A stretch of 64,000 nt of DNA from Roseateles toxinivorans (GTDB lineage Bacteria; Pseudomonadota; Gammaproteobacteria; Burkholderiales; Burkholderiaceae_C), in assembly GCF_004362525.1 (NCBI RefSeq), contig NZ_SNXS01000009.1, forward strand, positions 62,001 to 126,000. Direction: 5' to 3'. The notes beneath the pieces were generated by a model. The model made no database searches and was not told the DNA's origin. It worked only from the letters and a program-made list of their open reading frames with translations. The translations under genes were made by a program, and so were the position numbers. Shown here piece by piece: positions 17,570 through 26,786 of this stretch (position 1 is its first letter; every line of letters starts with the position of its first letter).

Positions 17570-19270
17570 ATGAGTGAATCCACATCCGCAGCAGGCGTGA
17601 GCGGCAAGGCGTCCGAGGCCAAGGCCGGTGTCGCGGCCCTGGATGGCTTGTTCGAGCCTTTCAACCGCAGCGACGCGCCGGGCCTGGTCGTGGGCGTGGC
17701 CCAGCATGGCCGCACGCTCTACCGGCGTGGCTTCGGCCTGGCCAGTGTCGAACTCGGCGTGGCCAACACGGCCTGGACGCGCATGCGCATCGGCTCCACC
17801 AGCAAGCACTTCACCTGCCTGGCCGTGTTGCTGCTGGCCGAGGACGGCAAGCTCGATGTCGACGCCGGCGTGCGGCGCTACATCCCCGAGCTGCCGGTGC
17901 TGGCGGGCGAGCCGACCCTGCGCCAGCTGATGAGCCACACCAGTGGCTACCGCTGCTATGCAGATGTGGGCTTTCTGTCCGACGGCATGGCGTTTCAGCC
18001 CAAGGGCATGGCGCTTGCCATCCAGGTGCGCCAGACCGCAGTCAACTTCGCGCCCGGCGAGAAGATGATTTACTGCAACGGCGGCTACCAGTTGCTCTCG
18101 CTGGTGATCGAGCGCGTCAGCGGCATGCCCTTCGAGCAGTTCCTGCAGGCGCGCATCTTCACGCCGCTGGCGATGCAGGACACCGCCTCGGTGCCCAGCG
18201 ACTTCGAGATCCATCGCGGCATGGCCACCCTGCACGAGGCGCTGCCGCCCGAGCAGGGCGGCGGCTGGCGGCGCGGCATCTTCAATACCGAGGAGGTGCG
18301 CGGCGATGGCGCGATGATCTCCACCATCGACGACATGCTGAGCTGGCTTGCGCATTTGCGCGCCCCGGCCAAGACGGTGGGCAGCGCGGCCAGTTGGCAG
18401 CAGATGGTGACGCCCGCCAGGCTCAACAGCGGTCTGCTGAATCCCTATGGACTGGGCCTGCTGGTGCATGCCTACCGCAGCGTGGAGGTCATCCACCATC
18501 CCGGTGGGGTGGTCGGCGGCCTCTGCCAGATGATCACCGTGCCGAGCCAGGCGCTGGACATCATCATCATGACCAACGGGGCCCCGGCCAACCCGATCGA
18601 GCTGGCTTACAAGATCATCGACACCATGCTGGGCGAGGCGCTGCTGGGCCCTGTGGATGTCAAGCCTGCCAGCGACAGCTTCAAGCCCCTGCTGGGCACG
18701 CGCTATCACGCCAGCGGCTCGGGCCTGGTGTTTGGCTTTGGCGAGGCGCCCGACGCACGCCTGGGCCTGAACTTTCTGGAGATGCCGCCGGTGGCGCTGA
18801 AGCAGCGCGGCGAGTTGTTGCAGATCGGCTTCGAGGACGCGACCGGGGGGGGGAGCCTGAGCCTGCCGCTCGCCGCACTGGCTGGCGTGGCCAACACGGG
18901 CGAGGCGCCTCCGGTGCTGGAGCTCAGCGAGGGCGGGCTGGCCGAGCGTTTCGAGCGCCTGCCGGCCACGCCGCCGGCGCTCGCCGAGGTGGCGCCTGCG
19001 CTGCTGGGCCGCTACCGCGCGCCCGATCTGGACGCCGAGGCGGTGGTCCGCCTCGAGGGCGAGAAGTTGCTGCTCGAGGTGTTTGGTGCCTACGGCCGCC
19101 ACGCGCTGGAGCTGGAGGCGTTCGCGGCCGCGGTGTTCGGCTGGCGCGTCGGCGGCTCGCAAATGTATGGCGTGCTCAGCGCCGAGCCCGGCGCCGACGG
19201 CCGCATGGCGGCCTTCCGCATCAACACCATGCGTACCCGCCAGATGCGCTTCGAGCGCCTGGCCGATTGA
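17570..19270 (+). CDS. Beta-lactamase-fold serine hydrolase (family S12, MlrB/D-aminopeptidase type)
   Basis: The 566-residue protein has a catalytic domain (about 22-370) with SxxK as Ser76-Thr-Ser-Lys79 in RIGSTSKHF, YxN as YCNGG around residue 165, and a third motif near VIHHPGGVVGG (HPGG variant of the KTG box). A C-terminal beta region (about 375-566) resembles the lipocalin-like domains of D-aminopeptidases and MlrB. Such enzymes cleave peptides or amides, often with D-residues. No clear signal peptide is present, so it is probably cytoplasmic. The gene lies 28 bases after the MFS gene and 14 before the M81 gene, indicating one operon. Confidence 0.88.
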   Translation: MSESTSAAGVSGKASEAKAGVAALDGLFEPFNRSDAPGLVVGVAQHGRTLYRRGFGLASVELGVANTAWTRMRIGSTSKHFTCLAVLLLAEDGKLDVDAGVRRYIPELPVLAGEPTLRQLMSHTSGYRCYADVGFLSDGMAFQPKGMALAIQVRQTAVNFAPGEKMIYCNGGYQLLSLVIERVSGMPFEQFLQARIFTPLAMQDTASVPSDFEIHRGMATLHEALPPEQGGGWRRGIFNTEEVRGDGAMISTIDDMLSWLAHLRAPAKTVGSAASWQQMVTPARLNSGLLNPYGLGLLVHAYRSVEVIHHPGGVVGGLCQMITVPSQALDIIIMTNGAPANPIELAYKIIDTMLGEALLGPVDVKPASDSFKPLLGTRYHASGSGLVFGFGEAPDARLGLNFLEMPPVALKQRGELLQIGFEDATGGGSLSLPLAALAGVANTGEAPPVLELSEGGLAERFERLPATPPALAEVAPALLGRYRAPDLDAEAVVRLEGEKLLLEVFGAYGRHALELEAFAAAVFGWRVGGSQMYGVLSAEPGADGRMAAFRINTMRTRQMRFERLAD

Positions 19271-19283
19271 AGGGAGCGTGCGC

Positions 19284-20756
19284 ATGAAATTCTTTGTTGC
19301 CCAGCTCGCCACCGAGACCAACACCTTCGCCGCCGCCCCCACCGGCTGGGGGGGGTTCGAGGAATACGGCATCTACCGCGGCGACGCCAGCGTGAAGGCG
19401 CCCGCCGGCACCGGTGTCTTCATGCGTTTCATGCGCGACCTGCTGGAGGGCGATGGCCACCAGATGGTGGAGAGCCTGTGTGCCTTTGCCCAACCCCTGG
19501 GGCCCACGGTACGCGCCGTCTACGAGGACCTGCGCGAGCAGATCCTGGCCGATCTGCGGGCCGCCATGCCGGTGGATGCGGTGCAGCTGTTTCTGCATGG
19601 CGCCATGGTGGCGCAAGGCTATGACGATTGCGAGGGCGACCTGATGGCCAGGGTACGCGAGATCATCGGCCCCGACGTGCCCTTCGGTGTCGAGCTCGAT
19701 CTGCACTGCCACTTCACCGAGCTGATGCGCTGCTCGGCCGACGTGATCATCGCCTTCAAGGAGTACCCCCATATTGACGGCGAGGCGCGGGCGCGCGAGC
19801 TCTACGGCATCCTCTTGCGCACCGCGCGGGGTGCGCTGCGGCCCACCACCGCGGTGTTCGACTGCAAGATGGTGGGCCTGTGGCACACCACGCGCGAGCC
19901 CATGATGGGCTTCGTCCAACGCATGCAGGCGCTGGAAGGGCGCGACGGCGTGCTGTCGATCTCGCTGGGCCATGGCTTCCCCTGGGGCGATGTGCCCGAG
20001 TCCGGCGCCAAGCTCTGGGTGGTGACCGACCACGACCCGGCCCGGGCCCAAGCCCTGGCCGAGCAGCTGGGCCGCGAGTTCTGGGCACTGCGCGCGCTCA
20101 CCGGCGACAACGCGGTGCCGCTGGAGCAGGCGCTGGACCAGGCGCTGCAGCTGCAGGGCGGACCGGTGGTGATCGCCGACGTGGCCGACAACCCCGGCGG
20201 TGGCGCGCCGGGCGACAGCACCTTTGTGCTGCGGCGCCTGCTCGAGCGCGGCATCGGCCATGCCGTCATCGGCGCCTTCTGGGACCTCGGTGCGATCCAG
20301 ATCTGCCGCAATGCCGGCGTGGGGGCAGCGGTCGCCCTGCGCGTGGGTGGCAAATGTGGCCCCAGCTCCGGCGACCCGGTGGACCTGCAGGTCACGGTGC
20401 GCGGCATCGCCGAGCAGCATTCGCAAAGCCTGCCGGGCGTGAGCGGGCGGTTTCCGATGGGCCTGAGCGTGTGGGTGGAGGCGGCCAACGATGTGCATCT
20501 GCTGCTGGCCTCGGTGCGCGACCAGGTGATGGGCACCGATGCCTTCACCGGCCTGGGCCTGAGCCTGGACGACAAGAAGCTCGTCGTCGTCAAGTCCACC
20601 CAGCATTTCCATGCCGACTTTGCACCCATCGCCAAGGCGGTGCTCTATGCCGCCACGCCGGGCGCCGTCATGCCCAGCTTCGCCACCATCCCGTTCAAGG
20701 CGCGCGATCTCAACTACTGGCCGCGCGTGGCCAATCCGCACGCAGCGGCGGCTTGA
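19284..20756 (+). CDS. M81-family metallopeptidase (microcystinase C/MlrC-like)
   Basis: The 490-residue protein begins MKFFVAQLATETNTFAAAPT, the classic MlrC start, with GGAG before the ATG. Metal-binding signatures are visible: FLHGAMVAQGYDDCEGD, ELDLHCHFTELM (Asp-x-His pair), and HIDGEARARELY. The C-terminal MlrC domain follows (VVIADVADNPGGGAPGDSTFVLRRLL). MlrC cleaves linear Adda peptides and releases D-glutamate-linked fragments; other family members act on diverse small peptides or amides. Context (S12 hydrolase, transporter, and the D-glutamate pair dgcN/dgcA downstream) supports action on D-Glu-containing peptides. This specificity is inferred. Confidence 0.9.
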   Translation: MKFFVAQLATETNTFAAAPTGWGGFEEYGIYRGDASVKAPAGTGVFMRFMRDLLEGDGHQMVESLCAFAQPLGPTVRAVYEDLREQILADLRAAMPVDAVQLFLHGAMVAQGYDDCEGDLMARVREIIGPDVPFGVELDLHCHFTELMRCSADVIIAFKEYPHIDGEARARELYGILLRTARGALRPTTAVFDCKMVGLWHTTREPMMGFVQRMQALEGRDGVLSISLGHGFPWGDVPESGAKLWVVTDHDPARAQALAEQLGREFWALRALTGDNAVPLEQALDQALQLQGGPVVIADVADNPGGGAPGDSTFVLRRLLERGIGHAVIGAFWDLGAIQICRNAGVGAAVALRVGGKCGPSSGDPVDLQVTVRGIAEQHSQSLPGVSGRFPMGLSVWVEAANDVHLLLASVRDQVMGTDAFTGLGLSLDDKKLVVVKSTQHFHADFAPIAKAVLYAATPGAVMPSFATIPFKARDLNYWPRVANPHAAAA

Positions 20757-20772
20757 AGGGGCAGCCACCGCC

Positions 20773-20856
20773 ATGCTGGTACTCAGAAAACCCTATCTGC
20801 TCTTTCTCGGCGACCTGAGCTCGCCGGTCGATGCCAAGACCGCCTTCGGGCTGTGA
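20773..20856 (+). pseudogene. dgcN: dgcN (DUF1611) 5' remnant
   Basis: Seventeen bases after the M81 gene, with AAGGGG upstream, the frame encodes 27 residues: LRKPYLLFLGDLSSPVDAKT, then AFGL and a stop. 'PYLLFLGD...AAKTA.G' is the invariant start of the DgcN/DUF1611 family (about 330 residues, partner of DgcA in D-glutamate catabolism). The gene breaks off where a prolyl oligopeptidase gene begins, and its 3' end reappears at 23212-23355. Confidence 0.6.
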
Positions 20857-20902
20857 CACGACCGCCGACCGGCGCCACCTGTTTGTACTACTCACAAAAA
20901 TC

Positions 20903-22993
20903 ATGACTTCTTCATTCGCACAAGACCACGCAGATGCTCTGCTGTGGCTGGAGCCTCCGTATTCCGAGCAGGCACTCCAATGGGCACAAAGGGCCACGCA
21001 GAACTCGATCAAGGTTCTGCAATCGTCGAAACGATACGCCGGCCTGCTTGCTGAGCTGACGCAAATCAACGCTAGCGCCGGGCAAGTTTCAGAGATCGCA
21101 TTTGCGGGCCACCTGGCCGTCCGCCTGCACAAGACCGCCTCACATCCCAGGGGGTTGTTGCAGACCGCGACTCGCGCCAAGGAGGGCCTCGGCCGTTGGA
21201 AGACCGTGCTTGACGTCGGCGCCCTCGGCGCCAGTGAGGGCAAGGACTACAGCCTGTACTGGAGCAACGCGTCATGCCTGGCGCATCACTATGAGCGCTG
21301 CTTGTTGGACCTGCATGAAGCCGGCGGCGACGAGGCGGAGCTGCGGGAATTCGACTTGTCGACCGGCCGCTTTGTTGAGGGCGGCTTTGCGTTGGCCAGG
21401 TCGCGCTATACCGCGACCTGGGTGGATGCCGACACCTTGTTGGTGGGCCACACCCTGGGCGATGCGCCGAGGACCATGACCGGCCATCCCGCGCAAGCCT
21501 TGCTCTGGAAACGTGGCACGGCCCTCGAGAAGGCGCGGCCAGTGCTCAGCATTCCCGCGGGCAATGCCAAGTTCCAGGCCTTGCCTGCAGGGCATCATGG
21601 CCAGGCGGTGCTGGTTCAGGTCGTCGACTACACGACCTTCGTATTGCATCGTGTGATGGCCGACGGCAGCGTTCGCAAGCTCGAACTGCCCACAGCGCTG
21701 AAGTTCGGCTTTGCGGCCAATGCCCAACGTGTGTTCGCGATGCTGGGTTCGGCCGAGACGCTGAACGGCGAGCTTGTGCCTGCAGACAGCTTGATCGCCG
21801 CCCGGCTCGACGCTGGCCTCGGTGAGCAGTCATCCGTCGAGTTGGTCTACCGCGCCAAGCCCGGCGAGGTTGTGGACTCGGTTTTTGGCATTCATGTCAG
21901 CGACCAGTCGGTTGCTGTGCCCATGAGGTCCGGCCTGAGCCTCTGGGTCGATGTGGCCCGTCTGGAGAATGGCCGGTGGCAGAGCCGTCGGGTCGTCGAG
22001 CCGGTGCCCGGCGTGAGTTCTTCCGTGGTTGGGTCGGGGGGCGGCGTTGACGGCTTCGTGATTCTGAGCAGCGGCTTCCTGACGCCGCCCGTGCAGGAGT
22101 GGGTGCGTGGCGACGGGCAGCACACGGTGTTGGAGCGCCAGCCGGCCCAATTCGATGCTAGCGGCCTGCGCGTCGAACTGTGCAAGGCGAAGAGCCGTGA
22201 CGGCCAGGTCGTGGAGTACTTCCGCGTAGGACCTAAACAGACCGCAGGCAAGCCCGTGCCTACGTTGATAACGGGCTATGGCGCCTTCGGAATTTCGATG
22301 GGTCCGGGCTACTTCACGACCGGGTTCTCAGGTGCTGCTTTCGGCGGAGCGACACTCAAGCTTTGGCTGGAGCGCGGCGGTGCCCTGGTGGTGCCGGCCA
22401 TTCGCGGCGGCGGTGAATACGGTGCGGAGTGGCATCGATCCGCCATGCGAGAGAAGCGCCAAAACTCCTATGACGACTTCCATGCTGTCGCCGAGTCCCT
22501 GATTCAGGGCGGCTATACCGATCGGGCGCGACTTGGCGTGTTCGGAACGTCCAACGGCGGCCTGCTAGCAGCCGTTGCCGGCACACAGCGCCCCGAACTC
22601 TACGGGGCCATCGTCAGCGACGTGCCGTTGGCCGACATGCTTCGCTTTCCAGAGATGGGCGAGGGTCCCGCCTGGATCAACGAGTACGGTGACCCCAAGA
22701 ACCCTTTGGATGCAGCCTGGCTGTCCCAGTACTCGCCGGTGCAGAACGTGCGCAAAGGCCAGGACTATCCGGCCTTTCTGGTGACCGTGGCGACCACCGA
22801 CAACCGTGTCGGCCCGGGTCACGCACGCAAGCTGGCGAAGCGCCTGATGGACGTTGATGCCAAGGTGCTGTTCCTGGAGCCCGATGGTGGTGGTCACAGT
22901 GTCAGCGATTCACTGCAGCGGCCCGACATGATGGCGATGCGCGCGACCTTCTTCATTGACACACTCATGGGCCCGCTCCCCGCAGCGCGGTAG
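20903..22993 (+). CDS. Prolyl oligopeptidase family serine peptidase (S9A)
   Basis: The 696-residue protein shows an N-terminal seven-bladed propeller (about 70-410, including KDYSLYWSNASCL and DSVFGIHVSDQSVAVPM) and a C-terminal alpha/beta-hydrolase domain (about 425-690). The catalytic Ser is in GVFGTSNGGLLAAV (residues about 545-558), the Asp in VTVATTDNRVGPGHARK, and the His in GGGHSVSD. There is no signal peptide, so it is likely cytoplasmic. It hydrolyses short peptides after proline or, in relatives, special amide or isopeptide bonds. Its base composition is a little less GC-biased than its neighbours, and it sits inside a broken dgcN, so it arrived later. Confidence 0.9.
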   Translation: MTSSFAQDHADALLWLEPPYSEQALQWAQRATQNSIKVLQSSKRYAGLLAELTQINASAGQVSEIAFAGHLAVRLHKTASHPRGLLQTATRAKEGLGRWKTVLDVGALGASEGKDYSLYWSNASCLAHHYERCLLDLHEAGGDEAELREFDLSTGRFVEGGFALARSRYTATWVDADTLLVGHTLGDAPRTMTGHPAQALLWKRGTALEKARPVLSIPAGNAKFQALPAGHHGQAVLVQVVDYTTFVLHRVMADGSVRKLELPTALKFGFAANAQRVFAMLGSAETLNGELVPADSLIAARLDAGLGEQSSVELVYRAKPGEVVDSVFGIHVSDQSVAVPMRSGLSLWVDVARLENGRWQSRRVVEPVPGVSSSVVGSGGGVDGFVILSSGFLTPPVQEWVRGDGQHTVLERQPAQFDASGLRVELCKAKSRDGQVVEYFRVGPKQTAGKPVPTLITGYGAFGISMGPGYFTTGFSGAAFGGATLKLWLERGGALVVPAIRGGGEYGAEWHRSAMREKRQNSYDDFHAVAESLIQGGYTDRARLGVFGTSNGGLLAAVAGTQRPELYGAIVSDVPLADMLRFPEMGEGPAWINEYGDPKNPLDAAWLSQYSPVQNVRKGQDYPAFLVTVATTDNRVGPGHARKLAKRLMDVDAKVLFLEPDGGGHSVSDSLQRPDMMAMRATFFIDTLMGPLPAAR

Positions 22994-22999
22994 CACGTC

Positions 23000-23211
23000 A
23001 TGTCCCAGTTCAAGTTGAATGTTGGCGCAGCTTGCTCGGTGCGTGAGCTCCATCGGCGTGCTGAGGCCCGCTCTGAGCTGATGGCCAGCAAGCAAGTGCT
23101 GAACACGCAGATGGTGCCGCATTGGATCGGCCTCAGTGACCATTTCTGGTGCGAACGCCAAGCGCCAAGTGGGCGTGAGTATCGGCTGGGCGACGCCAGA
23201 CTGATCTGCGT
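23000..23211 (+). pseudogene. Fragment resembling an S9 peptidase N-terminus
   Basis: A frame opening MSQFKLNVGAACSVRELHRR is followed by NTQMVPHWIGLSDHFWCERQ and PSGREYRLGD, which resembles the first propeller strand of dipeptidyl-peptidase-type S9 enzymes ('V.PHWIG.SD.FWY.R...G.EY.L.D'). After that the frame runs out where dgcN sequence resumes. Seven bases separate it from the prolyl oligopeptidase gene, so both may have come in the same insertion. Weak evidence. Confidence 0.35.
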
Positions 23212-23355
23212 GCTGGCTGCCTCACCAATGCGGCGATCCGCTGCGCCGGCATCAGCATCAATTCCTCTTTCATGAGCGCGCCGGCCTGGCAGGAGTACCG
23301 CGCCCGCCTGGCCGCCCCGGGCGACATCATCACCTTCAGCAGCACACCTTCATGA
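23212..23355 (+). pseudogene. dgcN: dgcN (DUF1611) 3' remnant
   Basis: In the frame ending at TGA 23353-23355 the sequence reads CLTNAAIRCAGISINSSFMS and then continues PAWQEYRARLAAPGDIITF-type residues. This resembles the C-terminal part of DgcN ('TNP..RC.GISVNTS'). Its stop overlaps the dgcA start (ATGA), the normal coupling of this gene pair. About 260 central residues are missing relative to a full protein, replaced by the prolyl oligopeptidase gene. Confidence 0.6.
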
Positions 23356-24338
23356 CGCTCGAACTCCACATCCATACCTAAAGCCTGGCGCTCGCCGAGC
23401 CCTTTGAAATCTCGAGCGGCGTGCTGACCGAGATCCCAGTCATCGTGGCGAGCCTGAAGGACGCGCAGGGCCGCTGCGGCCGTGGCGAGGCCGCCGGCGT
23501 GTCATATGACGGGGAAACGCCAGCCAGCATGGCGGCGCAACTGCATGGCTTGCGCGCGCGCTTGCACGACGACGTGACGCCGGCCGATCTGATGGCATGA
23601 CTGCCTGCCGGCGGCGCGCGCAATGCGCTTGATTGCGCGCTCTGGGATCTGCACGCCAAGCAAGCGGGCGCGCATGCCTGGGAGCTGGCCGGGCAAAGCC
23701 TGGTGGAACCGGTATCGACGGCCTACACCATCGGCCTGGGCAGCGAGGTCGATGTGCGCCGCAAGGCGCGCGCCGCCCGCCACATGCCGCTGCTGAAGAT
23801 CAAGGCCGATGCCGAGCGGCATCTGGAGATGGTGCGCCTTTGCAAGGAGGAGCACCCCACCGCGCGCCTGGTGATCGATGCCAACCAGGCCTGGGACCGC
23901 AGCTTGCTGGAGAAGCTGCTGCCGGGGCTGCGCAGCTATGGCGTGGAGCTGATTGAACAGCCTGTGCCGCGCGGCGCGGACGCCCAGCTGGCGGGGCTGA
24001 GTTCGCCCATCCCGCTGGCCGCGGACGAAAGCTGCACTGATCGGAGTTCGCTGCACGGCCTGCAGGGCCTGTACCAGTACATCAGCACCAAACTCTACAA
24101 GTGCGGTGGCCTGAGTGAGGGGCTGGCGCTGGCCAAGGCGGCGCGGCAGCTGGGCTTCGGCCTGATGGTGGGCAATATGGGCGGCAGCTCGTTGGCGATG
24201 GCCCCGGCCTTCATCGTGGCCCAGCATTGCCGCTTTGTGGATCTGGACGGCCCGTTGCTGCTGGCAGCTGACCGGCATCCTGCGATGGCCTACATGGGAG
24301 CTCAACTTGGTGCACCGCCGCCGGCACTGTGGGGATAG
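23352..24338 (+). pseudogene. dgcA: dgcA-like enolase-superfamily epimerase with two in-frame stops
   Basis: The reading frame is otherwise intact for about 327 codons of a dipeptide-epimerase/DgcA protein (N-acetyl-D-glutamate racemase type). ALAEPFEISSGVLTEIPVIV and RGEAAGVSYDGETPASM form the capping domain. LLKIKADAE gives the Lys catalytic motif, VIDANQAWD the first metal Asp, LIEQPVP the Glu, ADESC the Asp, and KLYKCGGLSEGLALA the second Lys. Stops interrupt it at codon 10 (TAA 23379-23381) and codon 83 (TGA 23598-23600); both fit C-to-T changes (CAA to TAA, CGA to TGA). Re-initiation after the second stop would lack the capping domain. D-glutamate use through this route is therefore probably lost. 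Confidence 0.85.
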
Positions 24339-24340
24339 TT

Positions 24341-24606
24341 CTTAGTCTGAACCCAAGCAACGCCCTTGAACGTTTCTGGGCGAAGACTGTTGAGCCCATC
24401 TTTGAGCCGAAGCCGCTGACGTTGCCGCCAGGATGGCCGTGATGGTCGAGAGACTGACTCGGACTGGTTTACTTCGGTAAACCGGGCGAGGCCAGGGCGG
24501 TTCATGGTGCGTGCGAAAGGGCGGGAAAGGAACGCCGGACTTCACGGGCTGAAGTGTCTTGTAGGCGTGGCCTGCGGACAGAGTGCGCTCCCTCGCGCAA
24601 CTGCTG
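24341..24606. other. Gap between the peptide block and the TetR island; short UUCG hairpin
   Basis: No gene is supported. A perfect 7-bp stem with a TTCG loop lies at 24466-24483 (GGTTTAC, TTCG, GTAAACC) but has no T tract on either strand, so it is not a standard terminator. A short frame near 24350-24445 (ERFWAKTVEPIFEPKPL) has no recognised relative. The boundary of the TetR island probably falls here. Confidence 0.4.
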
Positions 24607-24635
24607 TTGACAAGCGGCGGGGCGGCCGTGATACT
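24607..24635 (+). promoter_or_regulatory. Sigma-70 type promoter of the amine-dehydrogenase operon
   Basis: A consensus -35 TTGACA (24607-24612), a 17-base spacer and a -10-like GATACT (24630-24635) place the start of transcription near 24642. That point overlaps the left edge of the 18-bp TetR-type operator at 24643-24660, the expected geometry for repression. Confidence 0.6.
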
Positions 24636-24642
24636 AAAATAA

Positions 24643-24660
24643 AACCGACCGATCGGTCCT
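24643..24660. promoter_or_regulatory. TetR-type operator, copy 1
   Basis: AACCGACCGATCGGTCCT contains the perfect 12-bp palindrome GACCGATCGGTC. It aligns at 14 to 16 of 18 positions with copies at 29996-30013 and 34429-34446, all directly before genes of this island that also encodes a TetR-family protein (33765-34370). It lies at the transcription start and ends 17 bases before the ATG. Confidence 0.7.
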
Positions 24661-24677
24661 TATGGAGATCCATTGAC

Positions 24678-26786
24678 ATGCGACCCCCTCAGCACGACAT
24701 CCTCTTCGAGCCGGTGCAGATCGGCCCCGTGCGCACGAAAAATCGCTTCTATCAGGTCCCCCACTGCAACGGCATGGGCCATGCGCGGCCGCAGGCCCTG
24801 GCGGCAATGCGTGGCGTCAAGGCCGAAGGCGGATGGGGGGTGGTCTGTACCGAGGAGGTGGAGGTCAGCCCTCACTCGGAGATAGCGCCCTGGCTGGAGG
24901 GGAGGCTCTGGGACGATGCCGACATTCCGCCGCTGGCGTTGATGGCCGAGGCCTGCCATGCGCACGGGGCGCTGGCTGGCATCGAGCTGATGTTCAACGG
25001 GTATGCGACCCCGAACCGGTTCAGCCGCGAGATTCCCATGGCGCCGTCGCACCTGCCGGTACGGCTGGCCGACCCAATCCAGGCGCGGGCCATGAGCAAG
25101 GCGGACATCGCCGATGTGCGCCGCTGGCACCGGGCTGCGGCCTTGCGCGCCAAGCGCGCCGACTTCGACCTCGTGTACTGCTACGCCGGGCACGACCTCG
25201 CGCTGGCCATGCACTTCATTTCTCGCCGCACCAATCGCCGCAACGATGAATACGGCGGCAGCATCGAGAACCGCACGCGTTTCCTGCGGGAGCTGATCGA
25301 AGACACCAAGGATGCCGTGGGTGACCGCTGCGGCGTGGTGGTGCGCTTTGCAGTGGATCAACTTCTGGGGCCGCAAGGCATCACCGCCGAGGCCGAGGGT
25401 CGCGAAGTCATCGAGTGCCTGGCCGAGCTGCCCGACCTCTGGGATGTGAATCTCGCTGACTGGAGCAACGACAGCGTCACTGCCCGTTTCGCGGAGGAGG
25501 GGTTCCAGGAGAGGTACATCAGCTTCGTCAAGGGTCTGACCACCAAGCCGGTGGTCGGTGTCGGGCGGTATACCTCGCCCGATGCCATGGCGTCAGCTGT
25601 CCGCCGCGGTGTGATGGACCTGATTGGCGCCGCCCGCCCGTCGATCGCCGACCCCTACTTGCCCAGCAAGATTGAGCAAGGCCACAGCGATGACATCCGG
25701 GAGTGCATCGGCTGCAACATCTGCGTGACCGGTGACCAGGTCAGCGTGCCCCTGCGCTGTACCCAGAACCCGACCATGGGCGAGGAATGGCGCCGCGGCT
25801 GGCACCCAGAGCGCATTGCGCCGGCGCGGGGATCGGGCAAAGTCCTCGTGGTGGGCGCCGGACCCGCAGGCCTGGAGGCGGCGCGGGCGCTGGGCCAGCG
25901 TGGCTATCCGGTGGCGCTGGCCGATGCCAGCGACCAGCTGGGCGGCCGCATCCTGCACGAAGCCGCCTTGCCCGGCCTGGCCTCATGGAGGCGGGTCGTC
26001 GAATACCGCGAGCAGGCGCTTCAGCGCATGGCCAATGTCGACATTTATCGTCAGAGCCGCCTATCCGCCGACGACGTGCTGGCCTGGGGGGCCGGGCATG
26101 TGCTCCTGGCCACTGGCTCACGCTGGCGCCGCGATGGGCTTGGCCGCCAGCACCGCGTGCCGATCCCCGGGCTGGATGCCGCCGCTGCGCAGGTCTTCAG
26201 CCCGGATGATGTCCTGGCAGGCCGCATTCCGCCCTCGCCCGTCCTTATCTACGACGACGACCACTACGTGATGGCCGGGTTGCTGGCGGAGCTCCTGCAC
26301 ACACGTGGGTGCGAAGTCATCATCGCCACCCCGTCCACCGTGCTTGGCGAATGGACGGTGATGACCATGGAGCAGTCACGCGTGCAGGGCCAGCTCATCC
26401 GCTGGGGGGTGCCCATCCACACCACGCATGAGATCACGCGGGTCGACATGCCCGGCCACGCGCAGGGCCTACTGCGCATCTGCCTGAGCAGCGTCTATAC
26501 GCCCACCGAGCTGCGGGTGGACTGCGCCAGCCTGCTGCTGGTGACGATGCGCGACCCCGAAGATGCGCTGCACTGTGCGCTTCAAGCGCGCCAGGCCGAG
26601 TGGGCAGGCGCCGGCATTCACGAGGTGCGCAACATCGGCGACAGCTTCGCTCCGGGCACCGTGGCCGCAGCCGTCTGGCAAGGGCACCGCGCGGCGCGCG
26701 AGCTTGAAGAAACCATCGAACCCGATGCCGTGCCCTTCAGGCGCGAATTCATCCAGATCAACCCGGCCGCGGCGAGCGGTGCATGA
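24678..26786 (+). CDS. Trimethylamine/dimethylamine/histamine dehydrogenase-like iron-sulfur flavoprotein
   Basis: The 702-residue protein aligns by eye along the full length of trimethylamine dehydrogenase. It has an FMN TIM barrel (about 1-370) with NRFYQVPHCNGMG, whose Cys is the residue carrying 6-S-cysteinyl-FMN in the family, and DEYGGSIENRTRF. The 4Fe-4S motif is CIGCNICVTGDQV plus a later Cys (about 340-360). RRGWHPE precedes an ADP/FAD-like Rossmann pair (VLVVGAGPAGLEAARALG, about 385). Family members oxidatively demethylate or deaminate amines and pass electrons to ETF; related enzymes demethylate N-methylproline. GGAG precedes the ATG. It heads the operon and overlaps the ALDH gene (ATGA). 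The substrate is unknown; an amine giving an aldehyde fits the next gene. Confidence 0.92.
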   Translation: MRPPQHDILFEPVQIGPVRTKNRFYQVPHCNGMGHARPQALAAMRGVKAEGGWGVVCTEEVEVSPHSEIAPWLEGRLWDDADIPPLALMAEACHAHGALAGIELMFNGYATPNRFSREIPMAPSHLPVRLADPIQARAMSKADIADVRRWHRAAALRAKRADFDLVYCYAGHDLALAMHFISRRTNRRNDEYGGSIENRTRFLRELIEDTKDAVGDRCGVVVRFAVDQLLGPQGITAEAEGREVIECLAELPDLWDVNLADWSNDSVTARFAEEGFQERYISFVKGLTTKPVVGVGRYTSPDAMASAVRRGVMDLIGAARPSIADPYLPSKIEQGHSDDIRECIGCNICVTGDQVSVPLRCTQNPTMGEEWRRGWHPERIAPARGSGKVLVVGAGPAGLEAARALGQRGYPVALADASDQLGGRILHEAALPGLASWRRVVEYREQALQRMANVDIYRQSRLSADDVLAWGAGHVLLATGSRWRRDGLGRQHRVPIPGLDAAAAQVFSPDDVLAGRIPPSPVLIYDDDHYVMAGLLAELLHTRGCEVIIATPSTVLGEWTVMTMEQSRVQGQLIRWGVPIHTTHEITRVDMPGHAQGLLRICLSSVYTPTELRVDCASLLLVTMRDPEDALHCALQARQAEWAGAGIHEVRNIGDSFAPGTVAAAVWQGHRAARELEETIEPDAVPFRREFIQINPAAASGA

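Noticed and set aside
16604-19372. 922-residue open frame on the minus strand, and similar long antisense frames at 13500-15854, 30591-32489 and 57119-59548
   Set aside because: They lie opposite clearly recognisable genes and are composed of His/Gln/Arg/Ala-rich low-information sequence, the usual antisense shadow in GC-rich DNA.
24466-24483. Rho-independent terminator with a TTCG loop
   Set aside because: The stem is perfect but neither strand has a T tract after it.
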